DNA from: Burkholderia gladioli
Lineage (GTDB): Bacteria; Pseudomonadota; Gammaproteobacteria; Burkholderiales; Burkholderiaceae
Assembly (NCBI RefSeq): GCF_000959725.1
Contig: NZ_CP009323.1
Span: forward strand, 4,092,001-4,156,000
Direction: 5' to 3'
Length of the DNA stretch: 64,000 bases
A program made the translations under genes and the position numbers. Position 1 is the stretch's first letter; each line of letters opens with the position of its first letter. The notes beneath the pieces were generated by a model. That model was not told the origin of the DNA. It did no database searches and worked only from the letters and a program-made list of their open reading frames with translations. This document shows positions 1-8,432 of this stretch, piece by piece.

Positions 1-1
1 C

Positions 2-1177
2 GGCGCCGGCTACACGGGGCTGTCGAGCGCCCTGCACCTGGCCGAGCGCGGCATCGCGGTGCGCGTGGTCGATGCGCACGAACCCGGCTGGGGCGCCTCG
101 GGCCGCAACGGCGGCCAGGTGATCCCCGGCCTCAAGTACGATCCCGACGAACTGCTGCGCCGCTTCGGCGAACGCAACGGCCATGCCCTGATCGAGATGG
201 CCGGTGGCGCCGCCGATACCGTGTTCGACCTGATCACCCGCCATGGCATCGCCTGCGACGCGATGCGGGCCGGCTGGGTCCAGCCGACGCATTCGGTGAA
301 ACTCCTGCCGACCCTGCAGGCACGCGCCCGGCAATGGGAACGCCGCGGCGCGCCGGTCGAACTGCTCGACGGCGAGCAGGTGGCGGCCAGGCTCGGCACC
401 CGCGCCTTCATCGGCGGCTGGATCGACCGGCGCGCCGGCAGCGTGCAGCCGCTCGCCTACGCGCGCGGGCTGGCGCGCGCCGCGCAGCGCGCCGGCGCGA
501 TCCTGCATGGCGGCACACCCGTGCTCGGCCTCGAGCGCGAGGGCGCCGGCTGGCGCCTGCGCACCGCGCAGGGCGCGACGATCCGCGCCGCCCAGGTGCT
601 GATCGCGACCAATGGTTATACCGACGGCCTGTGGCCGGGGCTGCGGCAGTCGATCATCGCGGCCAACAGCTTCATCGTCGCGACCGCGCCGCTGCCCGAC
701 GAGATCGGCCGCGGCATCCTGCCGGGCGGCGAGGTGGCTTCCGATTCGCGGCGCCTGCTGCTGTATTTCCGCAAGGATGCCTCGGGCCGCCTGCTGATGG
801 GCGGGCGCGGGCCGTTCCGTGAACCGGGCGCCGCCGCCGACTGGGCCCATCTCGAACGCGCGGCGGCCCTGATGTTTCCGCAGCTGCGCGGCATCGGCTA
901 CGACTATCGCTGGGCTGGACGGATCGCGATTACCCGCGATTTCCTGCCGCACCTGCATCGCCCGGCGCCGGGCCTGACCATCGCGCTCGGCTACAACGGC
1001 CGCGGCATCGCGCTGGCCACCACGCTGGGCCGCCATCTCGCCGACGCGATCGACGGCAGCGCGCCCGAGCTGCCGCTCGCGCCCGCGCCGATCCGGCCGA
1101 TTCCGCTGCATGCGCTGCAGCGGCTCTATATCAGCGCCGGCGTCGCCTGGTACGCGCTGCTCGACGCGCTGTCCTGA
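2..1177 (+). CDS. FAD-dependent amine/amino-acid oxidoreductase (DAO family), 5' end outside window
   Basis: The reading frame is open from the first bases of the window, so the true start lies upstream. The first visible residues are the GAGYTGLSSA dinucleotide-binding motif, which normally lies 30-40 residues into the protein. ASGRNGGQ follows, typical of the glycine-oxidase/gamma-glutamylputrescine-oxidase (PuuB/OrdL) branch of the DAO family. Near the C-terminus GYNGRGIALATTLG forms the second FAD contact. It probably oxidises a small amine or amino acid in the cytoplasm with FAD. The substrate cannot be told from sequence, and no polyamine genes are visible on this side. A strong hairpin terminator follows. 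Confidence 0.85.
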   Translation, partial: GAGYTGLSSALHLAERGIAVRVVDAHEPGWGASGRNGGQVIPGLKYDPDELLRRFGERNGHALIEMAGGAADTVFDLITRHGIACDAMRAGWVQPTHSVKLLPTLQARARQWERRGAPVELLDGEQVAARLGTRAFIGGWIDRRAGSVQPLAYARGLARAAQRAGAILHGGTPVLGLEREGAGWRLRTAQGATIRAAQVLIATNGYTDGLWPGLRQSIIAANSFIVATAPLPDEIGRGILPGGEVASDSRRLLLYFRKDASGRLLMGGRGPFREPGAAADWAHLERAAALMFPQLRGIGYDYRWAGRIAITRDFLPHLHRPAPGLTIALGYNGRGIALATTLGRHLADAIDGSAPELPLAPAPIRPIPLHALQRLYISAGVAWYALLDALS

Positions 1178-1201
1178 GCAACGCGCACTTCTCGCGCGCC
1201 C

Positions 1202-1245
1202 AAAACGAAGCGCCGCGGCCTTTCGGCTCGCGGCGCTTCGTTTTT
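1202..1245. terminator. Bidirectional Rho-independent terminator
   Basis: A long GC-rich inverted repeat is flanked by an A-run on the left (1202-1205) and a T-run on the right (1241-1245). It sits between the convergent oxidoreductase and phosphate-transporter genes and can serve both. Confidence 0.85.
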
Positions 1246-1282
1246 GCGGAGCGAGGCGGCGGCATGCCGCCTCGTGCCGGGA

Positions 1283-2293
1283 TCAGAACACGCGGTGCCC
1301 GACCCACCAGCCGGCCGCGGCGATCAGCGCCGAGGCCGGAATCGTCAGCACCCAGGCCCAGATGATATTGCCGGCCACGCCCCAGCGCACGGCCGAGAGC
1401 TTGCGGGTGGCACCCACCCCGACGATCGCGCCGGTGATGGTATGCGTGGTGGAGACCGGGATCCCCATCCAGGACGCCGAGAACAGCGTCAGCGCGCCAC
1501 CCAGCTCGGCGCAGAAACCACCGACCGGCTTGAGCTTGGTGATCTTCTGCCCCATCGTGCGCACGATCCGCCAGCCGCCGAACAGCGTGCCCAGGCCCAT
1601 CGACAGGTAGCAGGCCGCGATCACCCAGATCGGCGGCGCATCGGCCGTGGTCGAGGCATAGCCGGTGGCAATCAGCAGCATCCAGATCATGCCGATGGTC
1701 TTCTGCGCGTCGTTGCCGCCGTGACCCAGGCTGTAGAGCCCGGCCGACACCAGTTGCAGGCGCCGGAAGCGCCGGTCGACCTTGCTGGGCGGCGTACGGA
1801 AATACAGCCATGACACGCCGAGCATGAACAACGAGCCGAGCACGAAGCCGAGCAGCGGCGAGATGAAGATGAAGGCGACCGTCTTCATCAGCCCGTCGAG
1901 GTTCAGGGAGCCCCAGCCCGACTTGGCCACCGCCGCGCCCACCAGGCCGCCGATCAGCGCATGCGAGGAGCTCGAGGGGATGCCGTAGTACCAGGTGATG
2001 ATGTTCCAGCCGATGGCGCCCACCAGCGCGCCGAACACCACGTAGTGATCGACGATGGAGGGATCGATGGTGCCCTTGCCGACCGTCTGCGCGACCTTCA
2101 GGTGGAACACGAAATAGGCGATGACGTTGAACATCGCGGCGAAGGCGACGGCCTGTTGCGGCTTGAGCACGCCGGTCGACACGACGGTGGCGATCGAGTT
2201 CGCCGCGTCGTGGAAACCGTTCATGAAGTCGAACACGAGCGCGACCAGTACCAGCGTCGCGACGGCCCAGATGGCGAGTTGTATCGAATGCAT
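1283..2293 (-). CDS. pitA: PiT family inorganic phosphate transporter
   Basis: A low-affinity proton- or cation-coupled phosphate permease of the inner membrane. The 336-residue protein is of the short bacterial PiT type. The two inverted PiT signatures are visible: NGFHDAANSIAT at about residues 25-36, and GGNDAQKTIG in the second half. About ten hydrophobic segments separate them. It lies 10 bases downstream of the DUF47 gene and is surely co-transcribed with it. That pairing (DUF47 first, pit second) is common in bacteria, and the DUF47 protein is thought to modulate the permease. Confidence 0.95.
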   Translation of the reverse strand: MHSIQLAIWAVATLVLVALVFDFMNGFHDAANSIATVVSTGVLKPQQAVAFAAMFNVIAYFVFHLKVAQTVGKGTIDPSIVDHYVVFGALVGAIGWNIITWYYGIPSSSSHALIGGLVGAAVAKSGWGSLNLDGLMKTVAFIFISPLLGFVLGSLFMLGVSWLYFRTPPSKVDRRFRRLQLVSAGLYSLGHGGNDAQKTIGMIWMLLIATGYASTTADAPPIWVIAACYLSMGLGTLFGGWRIVRTMGQKITKLKPVGGFCAELGGALTLFSASWMGIPVSTTHTITGAIVGVGATRKLSAVRWGVAGNIIWAWVLTIPASALIAAAGWWVGHRVF

Positions 2294-2303
2294 CGTGTCG
2301 GGC

Positions 2304-2930
2304 TCAGGCGTTTTCCAGCACGATGCCTTCGATGATGTTCGCGACGTCCTCGCACTTGTCGGTGATCTCCTCGAGCAGCTCGTAGACCGCCTTCAGCTTG
2401 ATCAGGTTCTTGACGTCGTTTTCCTCGCGGAACAGCTTGGACATGGCCGAGCGCAGCACGCGGTCCGCCTCCGACTCCCAGCGATCGATTTCCTCGCAGG
2501 CCTTGAGAATCCGCGCCGACTGCTTCATGTCGGACAGCAGCGCCACGGCGGCCTGCACGTGCTGGGCCGATTCGAGCACGATGTGCGCGAGCTGGCTGGC
2601 CTCGGACGTGACGGCGCGCACGTCGTACAGCGACACGGCCGTGGCGACGTCCTCCATCAGGTCGAGGATGTCGTCCATGGTGGTGATCAGCTTGTGGATT
2701 TCGTCGCGGTCGAGCGGCGTGATGAAGGTCTTGTGCAGCAGGTCGATCGCTTCATGGGTGAGCTTGTCGGCGGATTTTTCCGCGGACTGGACCTTCTGCT
2801 TGTGGATCTCGGCATCGGCGAGATTGTCGATCAGCAATTCGAGCTCGCGGCCGCCGGCCACGATGAAGTTCGCGTGCGAATTGAAGATTTCGAAAAACTT
2901 GCCCTCGGTGGGCATGAATCGACCGAACAT
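2304..2930 (-). CDS. DUF47 family PhoU-like protein
   Basis: A 208-residue, almost wholly helical and acidic protein of the DUF47/TIGR00153 family, related in fold to PhoU. No enzyme motif is seen. The family is found next to PiT transporters, where it is believed to regulate phosphate uptake and limit phosphate toxicity. It is the first gene of the two-gene leftward operon. The start at 2930 is preceded by a modest purine-rich stretch, and a Pho-box-like direct repeat lies 16-33 bases upstream of it. Confidence 0.9.
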   Translation of the reverse strand: MFGRFMPTEGKFFEIFNSHANFIVAGGRELELLIDNLADAEIHKQKVQSAEKSADKLTHEAIDLLHKTFITPLDRDEIHKLITTMDDILDLMEDVATAVSLYDVRAVTSEASQLAHIVLESAQHVQAAVALLSDMKQSARILKACEEIDRWESEADRVLRSAMSKLFREENDVKNLIKLKAVYELLEEITDKCEDVANIIEGIVLENA

Positions 2931-2945
2931 GAATTTTCCGGGTGT

Positions 2946-2963
2946 TTGTCAAATGACTGTCAT
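2946..2963 (+). promoter_or_regulatory. Possible Pho box upstream of DUF47-pit
   Basis: Two TGTCA pentamers lie exactly 11 bases apart (2947-2951 and 2958-2962), the spacing of PhoB half-sites. The second is part of CTGTCAT, as in the consensus. It reads on the strand opposite to the downstream operon, so a classical activating role is doubtful. A repressing role or chance are alternatives. Confidence 0.4.
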
Positions 2964-3067
2964 AAAAAGCGGCGTCATTGTACCGTTTCCCGGAAATACG
3001 GATGAAGCGATCGCCTGGGCTGCGACGAGATACAACGCTTCGCGGCCCAGGGCTTTACAAGCGGGGC

Positions 3068-5491
3068 TTAGTCGCTCTGGAAATGCTGCGAACCGGCAAA
3101 GTTGTCGAACTTCGTGTAAGGCCCCAGGAACGTGAGCCGAACCGAGCCGATCGGGCCGTTACGCTGCTTGCCGATGATGATCTCGGCGGTGCCCTTGTCG
3201 GGGCTGTCCGGGTTGTACACTTCGTCGCGGTAGATGAACAGGATCACGTCCGCATCCTGTTCGATTGCGCCCGATTCGCGCAAGTCGGACATCACCGGGC
3301 GCTTGTTGGGCCGCTGCTCCAGGCCGCGATTGAGCTGCGAGAGCGCGATCACCGGCACGTCGAGTTCCTTGGCCAGGCTCTTCAGCGAACGCGAGATTTC
3401 GGAGATTTCCGTGGCCCGGTTCTCGCCCTGCGAGGAACCCGTCATCAGCTGCAGGTAGTCGACCACGATCAGGCCGAGCTTGCCGCATTGCCGCGCCAGG
3501 CGTCGCGCGCGCGAGCGCAGCTCCATCGGGTTCAGGCCACCGGTCTCGTCGATGAAGAGCTGCGCCTCGCTCATCTTCTGCACCGCGTGCGTGAGTTTCG
3601 GCCAATCCTCATCGGTCAGCCGCCCGGTGCGCATGCGATGCTGGTCGAGCCGCCCGACCGAGCCGAGCATACGCATCACCAGTTGGCTGCCCGGCATTTC
3701 CATCGAGAACACCGCCACCGGCAGGCCGTATTCGACGGCCACGTATTCGCCGATGTTCATCGAGAAGGCGGTGTTGTGCGTGACGACGTAGTCGTCGGTG
3801 ATATACAGCCGGGTCGGATGCGAGACCGAGATGCACTGCGTTTGCGTGACGCGGGTCGGCTCGATCGAGACGATCACCGGCATCTTGCGCCGCGTGCGAC
3901 CTGCCGCCACGCGCTCGCGCTTGCCCTCGAACAGGAACAGGCTCTGCGGATCGGGGTGGCTGATGGTGCAGACATAGGCCGTCACGCCGTCGCGACGCTC
4001 GCCCTGGCAGGTATAGGCGGCCGCCTTCTCGCCGATCGAGCACCAGGCGCCGAGCGAGCGCGCCAGTTCGCAGACGTCGCGCGCCAGTTGCGGGCTCGCC
4101 GTCGAATAACGGACCGTGCCCCAGGACTCGACCCAGCCGTCGGTATCGAGCAAGCCGCGCAGCAGGTCCAGGCGCACCGATTTCTCGGCGTCCAGGTAGG
4201 CGCGCGGAATGAACTTTTCATGGCTCGTGCAGCCCCAGAGGCCCAGCGCCTCGAGCGCCTCCTCGAGCGGATTGACGGGCGGCCGCTCGATCTCGCCGCC
4301 GGCTGCCCGGCGCTTGATGCGCCAATCGTATTGACCGCCGTGCTCGAGTTCGAGGCAGGCGTCGACGCGCTCGCGCATCCGCGCCAGGGTCGCCTCGGCC
4401 TTCACGCTGAAGCGCACCGCCGTGCCGCCCGGCGCGCCGTCGCCGAGCAAGGCGCCCAGCACCCAGCCATCGACCGGCAAGGGCTCGGCGCGCCCGAATT
4501 CCCCTTCGTGCAGGTCGATCCACAGCCGGTTGCGATAGCGCTCGCGCGTCAGCAGGGTGCGGATCTCGGCCGTGTTCAGCACGCGCGGCTTGTCCCAGCC
4601 GCGGTAATGGACGCGCCAGAGGTGCTCGTCGCAGCACTCGGTCGAGCGGCCGTCGGAGAAGCGCACGCGATGCACCTGGCGTTCGCCCTGCGGATAACGG
4701 CCGGTGACGAAGGAAGGCCTGCCGTCGATCGAGGCGAGCATGTCGCCCACCCGCAATTCGCCCATCGCCTTCCAGCCGGTCAGGGTCTTGACGCGGGCAT
4801 CGAGCGGCTGCGCCTTGCCCATCGACGGCCGGCCCGCCACGATGATCAATTCCCCGCCATGCATCCCCGAGGTCATCCGGTCCAGGTCGACAAAACCGGT
4901 CGGCGTGCCGGTCACATCGCTCGGATTGGCCGTGTGATACAGCGTGTCGATCCGCTCCACCACCTGGGTCAGCAGCGGCCCGATCTCCAGGAAGCCCTGG
5001 GTGCCGCGCGCGCCGTCCTCGGCGATCGAGAACACCTTCGACTCGGCCTCGTCGAGCAGTTGGCGGATTTCCTTGCCCTGCGGATTGAAGGCGTCGGCGG
5101 AAATCTCGTCGGCCACCGACACCAGCCGGCGCAGCACCGCGCGATCGCGCACGATTTCCGCGTAGCGACGGATATTGGCCGCGCTCGGCGTGTTCTGCGC
5201 CAGCGCGTTCAGGTAGGCCAGGCCGCCCACGTCGTCGGCCTTGCCGGCCGTGACCAGCGCCTCGTAGACAGTCACCACGTCGGCCGGGCGCGTGCCGGCG
5301 ATCAGCCGGCCGATGTGCTCGTAGATCAGCCGGTGATCGTAGCGGTAGAAATCCTGTTGCGACAGAAAGTCGGCGATGCGGTCCCAGGCTGCGTTGTCGA
5401 GCAGGAGGCCGCCCAGCACCGATTGCTCGGCCTCGACCGAGTGCGGCGGGACTTTCAGCGATTCGAGTTGGGGATCTTGCGGCGCGTTCAT
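3068..5491 (-). CDS. dnaB: Replicative DNA helicase DnaB, with in-frame intein
   Basis: The hexameric 5'-3' helicase that unwinds DNA at the replication fork. The 807-residue product is far longer than the usual ~460 because a 347-residue intein (residues 227-573) splits it. Removing the intein leaves 460 residues: a helical N-terminal domain that binds primase (about 1-175) and a RecA-like C-terminal domain. The intein sits between Lys and Thr of the P-loop, so only splicing restores GRPSMGKT. Downstream helicase motifs VVDYLQLM and LSQLNRGLEQRPNKRP are intact. It closes the rpsF-priB-rpsR-rplI-dnaB cluster but is separated from rplI by a terminator, so it probably has its own promoter. GATAAT lies just upstream of the start. 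Confidence 0.97.
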   Translation of the reverse strand: MNAPQDPQLESLKVPPHSVEAEQSVLGGLLLDNAAWDRIADFLSQQDFYRYDHRLIYEHIGRLIAGTRPADVVTVYEALVTAGKADDVGGLAYLNALAQNTPSAANIRRYAEIVRDRAVLRRLVSVADEISADAFNPQGKEIRQLLDEAESKVFSIAEDGARGTQGFLEIGPLLTQVVERIDTLYHTANPSDVTGTPTGFVDLDRMTSGMHGGELIIVAGRPSMGKAQPLDARVKTLTGWKAMGELRVGDMLASIDGRPSFVTGRYPQGERQVHRVRFSDGRSTECCDEHLWRVHYRGWDKPRVLNTAEIRTLLTRERYRNRLWIDLHEGEFGRAEPLPVDGWVLGALLGDGAPGGTAVRFSVKAEATLARMRERVDACLELEHGGQYDWRIKRRAAGGEIERPPVNPLEEALEALGLWGCTSHEKFIPRAYLDAEKSVRLDLLRGLLDTDGWVESWGTVRYSTASPQLARDVCELARSLGAWCSIGEKAAAYTCQGERRDGVTAYVCTISHPDPQSLFLFEGKRERVAAGRTRRKMPVIVSIEPTRVTQTQCISVSHPTRLYITDDYVVTHNTAFSMNIGEYVAVEYGLPVAVFSMEMPGSQLVMRMLGSVGRLDQHRMRTGRLTDEDWPKLTHAVQKMSEAQLFIDETGGLNPMELRSRARRLARQCGKLGLIVVDYLQLMTGSSQGENRATEISEISRSLKSLAKELDVPVIALSQLNRGLEQRPNKRPVMSDLRESGAIEQDADVILFIYRDEVYNPDSPDKGTAEIIIGKQRNGPIGSVRLTFLGPYTKFDNFAGSQHFQSD
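3773..4813 (-). other. DnaB intein, class 3 (WCT) type with LAGLIDADG endonuclease domain
   Basis: Protein-splicing element of 347 residues. The boundaries follow from restoring the DnaB P-loop: the first residue is Ala and the last two are His-Asn, followed by +1 Thr. It lacks the Cys/Ser that starts ordinary inteins. Instead it shows the three class 3 marks: Trp66 in block B (DEHLW), Cys327 in block F (QCISV) and Thr345 just before the terminal HN (VVTHN). In class 3 inteins the block F Cys is the first nucleophile. Between the splicing blocks lie two LAGLIDADG-type helices, WVLGALLGDG at about 117-126 and LLRGLLDTDG at about 217-226. Both keep an acidic residue, so the homing endonuclease may be active. 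Boundaries are read from sequence; the mechanism is inferred from family knowledge. Confidence 0.93.
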
Positions 5492-5557
5492 GGCTTGGGA
5501 TTATCGCGAAATGCGAGGGGGGGCGCCAGCGTCGGGCGGATGAAATGCGGCGGAAAA

Positions 5558-5594
5558 CAAAAAAGGCAGGGCCGGTTTCCCGGACCCTGCCCTT
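5558..5594 (-). terminator. Rho-independent terminator after rplI
   Basis: On the minus strand a GGCAGGG...CCCTGCC stem is followed by a run of six T. It lies between rplI and dnaB and ends the ribosomal-protein operon. Confidence 0.85.
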
Positions 5595-5642
5595 TCACGG
5601 CGCGGGGCGATGGAGGCTGCCCGCGCCTGAACGACGTGACGC

Positions 5643-6095
5643 TTAGGCGTGGTCGCCGATCACGTTGATCGTGACGTCGACGACGACGTCCGTGTGCAGC
5701 GCGACTTGCACGCCGTGCTCGCCAATCATCTTCAGCGGGCCTTCCGGCAGGCGCACTTGCGCCTTCTCGACGTCGTAGCCTGCCTTCTTCAGCAGTTCGG
5801 CGATGTCGCCGTTCGTCACCGAGCCGAACAGACGGCCGTCGACGCCCGACTTCTGCGTGATCTCGAACGACTGGCCAGCCAGCTTCTCGCCGATGGCCTG
5901 CGAGGCGGCCAGCTTCTCGGCGGCGACCTTCTCGAGTTCCGCGCGGCGGACTTCGAATTCAGCGATCGCGTCCTTGGTCGCGCGGCGAGCCTTGCGATTC
6001 GGGATCAGGAAGTTGCGTGCGTAGCCGTCCTTGACCTTGACGATGTCGCCGAGGTTACCCAGGTTCGCGACTTTTTCCAACAGAATGATTTGCAT
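5643..6095 (-). CDS. rplI: 50S ribosomal protein L9
   Basis: Binds 23S rRNA at the base of the L1 stalk and helps keep the reading frame. The 150-residue protein begins with the L9 signature [17 protein letters not shown], followed by [11 protein letters not shown]. The long connecting helix and the C-terminal domain are present. The open frame extends 26 codons further upstream, but the start at 6095 is chosen because an AAGGAG ribosome-binding site lies just before it and the family begins here. It is the last gene of the rpsF-priB-rpsR-rplI operon and is followed by a terminator. Confidence 0.98.
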   Translation of the reverse strand: MQIILLEKVANLGNLGDIVKVKDGYARNFLIPNRKARRATKDAIAEFEVRRAELEKVAAEKLAASQAIGEKLAGQSFEITQKSGVDGRLFGSVTNGDIAELLKKAGYDVEKAQVRLPEGPLKMIGEHGVQVALHTDVVVDVTINVIGDHA

Positions 6096-6123
6096 TCGAA
6101 TTCTCCTTATTGCGTCGCCGGCC

Positions 6124-6399
6124 TTAGGCCTTGTGCTGATCCGTGTACGGCAGCAGCGCGAGGAAACGCGCACGCTTGATTGCCGTGTCGAGCTGGCGCT
6201 GGTAGTGCGCCTTGGTACCCGTCAGACGCGCCGGCGTGATCTTGCCGTTTTCGCCGATGAAGTCCTTCAGCGTTTCCGTGTCCTTGTAGTCGATCTGCTC
6301 GACACCGGCTGCCGTGAAGCGGCAGAACTTCTTGCGCTTGAAGAGCGGGTTTTGTTGCTGACGACGCTTGTCGAATTTCTTGCCAGTGGGACGGGGCAT
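6124..6399 (-). CDS. rpsR: 30S ribosomal protein S18
   Basis: Part of the 30S platform, where it pairs with S6. The 91 residues carry the S18 core ([34 protein letters not shown]). An N-terminal extension rich in Lys and Arg is usual in Burkholderia. It lies 3 bases after priB and 28 bases before rplI in one operon. Confidence 0.98.
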
Positions 6400-6402
6400 G
6401 AT

Positions 6403-6702
6403 TCAGTCCTTTCCTATGTCCTGCAATGCTGTGATGTGAAACACCAGGGTTCGCGCGTTGCGGCTCTTTTTCGCCAGGAAACCGGTGAAGAGCGTCTCGA
6501 CGCCCATCTCGCAGGCTTCCAGCTTGCCGCTGGCCTCGCCGGCCGCCATCGCCTCGATCGTCATTTCGACCTGTCGGCGGATGCCTGCCTCGACGACCTC
6601 CGTGCGGTGTTGCAAGGTGCAGCTCGCGATCGGAACGCCGGCGGGGGTGTAGCGCACCGCCTGTCGCTCGACGACGCTTGCCGTCAGTTGCAGCCTGTTC
6701 AC
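6403..6702 (-). CDS. priB: Primosomal replication protein N (PriB)
   Basis: A single-stranded-DNA-binding OB-fold dimer that helps PriA reload DnaB at stalled forks. It has 99 residues. MNRLQLTASVVERQ and the TGFLAKKSRN stretch are typical of PriB. It lies between rpsF and rpsR, as in most beta- and gamma-proteobacteria, so a replication-restart gene is co-expressed with ribosomal proteins. dnaB follows in the same direction. Confidence 0.95.
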   Translation of the reverse strand: MNRLQLTASVVERQAVRYTPAGVPIASCTLQHRTEVVEAGIRRQVEMTIEAMAAGEASGKLEACEMGVETLFTGFLAKKSRNARTLVFHITALQDIGKD

Positions 6703-6741
6703 GGGGTTGACGCGATCCTTGGTGGCTTGACCTTGTGAGTC

Positions 6742-7116
6742 TTAAGCCTGCGCTTCGGTCGGCTGGGCAGCAGCCGCCTTCTTGGCTTCTTCGCGCTGAA
6801 CTTCCTTCATCATCGGCGACGGGCCGGTTTCGGCCTTCTTCATCTTGACGATGAGGTGACGCAGCACCGCGTCGTTGAACTTGAACGCGTGTTCGAGTTC
6901 GTCGAGCGTAGCCTGGTCGCACTCGATGTTCAGGCAGACGTAGTGAGCCTTGGCGAGTTTCTCGATCATGTAGGCCAGTTGACGACGGCCCCAGTCCTCG
7001 ACGCGGTGGATCTGGCCGCCGCGCGTGGTGATCGTGGACTTGTAACGCTCGATCATGGCGGGCACTTGCTCGCTCTGATCGGGGTGCACGATAAAGACGA
7101 TTTCGTAATGACGCAT
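6742..7116 (-). CDS. rpsF: 30S ribosomal protein S6
   Basis: The 124-residue S6 protein, which binds S18 on the 30S platform. It starts [17 protein letters not shown] and contains the usual [11 protein letters not shown] segment. The C-terminal tail is rich in Ala, Lys and Glu, as is common for S6. The frame stays open for 17 more codons upstream. The start at 7116 is preferred because AAGGAG precedes it and the family begins there. First gene of the operon; a good sigma-70 promoter lies about 65 bases upstream. Confidence 0.98.
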   Translation of the reverse strand: MRHYEIVFIVHPDQSEQVPAMIERYKSTITTRGGQIHRVEDWGRRQLAYMIEKLAKAHYVCLNIECDQATLDELEHAFKFNDAVLRHLIVKMKKAETGPSPMMKEVQREEAKKAAAAQPTEAQA

Positions 7117-7181
7117 ACACACTCCTTGTGGATTGAAGCCACCCGGGCGTCGGAACCAGTGTGGCAAGTGAGAAGCCGAAG

Positions 7182-7210
7182 ATCATAACCCGAATGAGGG
7201 ACGCACGCAA
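7182..7210 (-). promoter_or_regulatory. Sigma-70 promoter of the rpsF operon
   Basis: On the minus strand TTGCGT (7205-7210) and TATGAT (7182-7187) are separated by exactly 17 bases. The start of transcription would fall near 7175, leaving a leader of about 60 bases before rpsF. Confidence 0.7.
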
Positions 7211-7354
7211 TGGTTTCCCTGCTTTCGTGGCACGAATCGGCCATGTTTTCAACGACTTGAGGTTCCTGGCTCCTTCCTGGCCCGCTTTGGGCCCGCTACC
7301 GGGCCGCCACCGGCGCGCCGCGCGGGTCCGCCGATCCGGCCCCGAACCGCCGCC

Positions 7355-8266
7355 TCAGGGCGTGCCGCCCCAGTAGCCGGGCCGCGCATAGACCTCGCGC
7401 AGGTAGTCGATGAAGTAGCGCACGCGGGCCGGGACGTAGCGCTGCTGCGGGTAGACCGCGAGGATGTCGTAGTCCGGCAGCGCGAATTCGTCGAGCACGG
7501 TCTCCAGCTCGCCGGTCTCGAGCTGGCGCGCGATCTCCCAGGTCGAGCGCCAGCCCAGCCCGCGCCCTTCCGAGGCCCAGCGGTGCAGCAGCTCGCCGTC
7601 GTTGCAGTCGAGATTGCCGGCCACGCGGATCGTCACCAGCTTGCCGTTGCGCCGGAAATACCAGCCGCGGTTCTGGCCCCCTTGCAGGTTGAAGGCCAGG
7701 CAGTTGTGGCGCAGCAGGTCGTCGAGCGACTTCGGGCGGCCATGGCGGCGGAAATACTCGGGCGTGCCGCACACCACGCGGCGATTGGTGGCCAGCTTGA
7801 CCGCCACGAAGTTCGGGTCGACCGCGCCGCCGATCCGGATCGACAGGTCGTAACCCTCGCGCACCAGGTCGACCACGCGGTCGGTCAGGTTGAAGGACAG
7901 TTGCAGGTCCGGCTTGTCGGCGATGAACTCCGGCGCGAGCGGCGCGACGTGCTTGCGGCCGAAGGCGGCCGGCGCCGACACGATCAGGTGCCCATTGACG
8001 GCGCGGCGCCCGGCCGCCAGCTCGTTCTCGGCCTGGTCCCAGTCGCCCAGCAGGCCGCGGCAGCGCTCCAGGAAGGCCGCGCCCTCCTCGCTGACCACCA
8101 GCCGCCGCGTCGAGCGGTACATCAGCTTCACGCCCAGGCGCTTTTCCAGCGCGTCGATGCGCCGGCCCAGCACCACCGGGGAGACGCCCTCCTCCAGCGC
8201 CGCCGCGGCCAGGCTGCCGGCATCGGCCACCTTCACGAAGGTTTCGATCTGCTTGAAGCGGTCCAT
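7355..8266 (-). CDS. LysR-type transcriptional regulator, likely of the gcl operon
   Basis: A 303-residue LysR-family DNA-binding protein. A winged helix-turn-helix occupies roughly residues 1-60 (MDRFKQIETFVKVADAGSLAAA), then comes a periplasmic-binding-like effector domain. It is divergent from gcl-hyi-glxR across a 166-base intergenic region that holds a LysR-type inverted repeat, the classic arrangement for a regulator controlling its neighbour. The inducer is unknown; glyoxylate or a related C2 acid is a reasonable guess. Family assignment is sure, target is inference. Confidence 0.9.
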   Translation of the reverse strand: MDRFKQIETFVKVADAGSLAAAALEEGVSPVVLGRRIDALEKRLGVKLMYRSTRRLVVSEEGAAFLERCRGLLGDWDQAENELAAGRRAVNGHLIVSAPAAFGRKHVAPLAPEFIADKPDLQLSFNLTDRVVDLVREGYDLSIRIGGAVDPNFVAVKLATNRRVVCGTPEYFRRHGRPKSLDDLLRHNCLAFNLQGGQNRGWYFRRNGKLVTIRVAGNLDCNDGELLHRWASEGRGLGWRSTWEIARQLETGELETVLDEFALPDYDILAVYPQQRYVPARVRYFIDYLREVYARPGYWGGTP

Positions 8267-8322
8267 GCGACTGCCTGCCTCCTTATGCCTCGAAGCGCCG
8301 CCGCGCCTGGGCGCAGCCGCGA

Positions 8323-8343
8323 TTCGATACTTTTAGTTTCGAA
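8323..8343. promoter_or_regulatory. LysR-type operator between regulator and gcl
   Basis: TTCGA at 8323-8327 and its perfect complement TCGAA at 8339-8343 are separated by 11 bases. The size and symmetry fit a LysR recognition site (T-N11-A type), 90 bases upstream of gcl and about 60 bases upstream of the regulator start. Confidence 0.6.
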
Positions 8344-8432
8344 ATAAGCGACGAGAGCCGATCTTATCAAAGCTTTCACGTAACCATAAAGTGTCTCCGA
8401 CTACGTGATCCGCCATTCCCAAGGAGACATGC

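Noticed and set aside
3773..4813. Reading the dnaB insertion as an ordinary class 1 intein or an unrelated fused domain
   Set aside because: No Cys or Ser at position 1, while the terminal HN, block F Cys and block B Trp are all present; removal exactly restores the P-loop.
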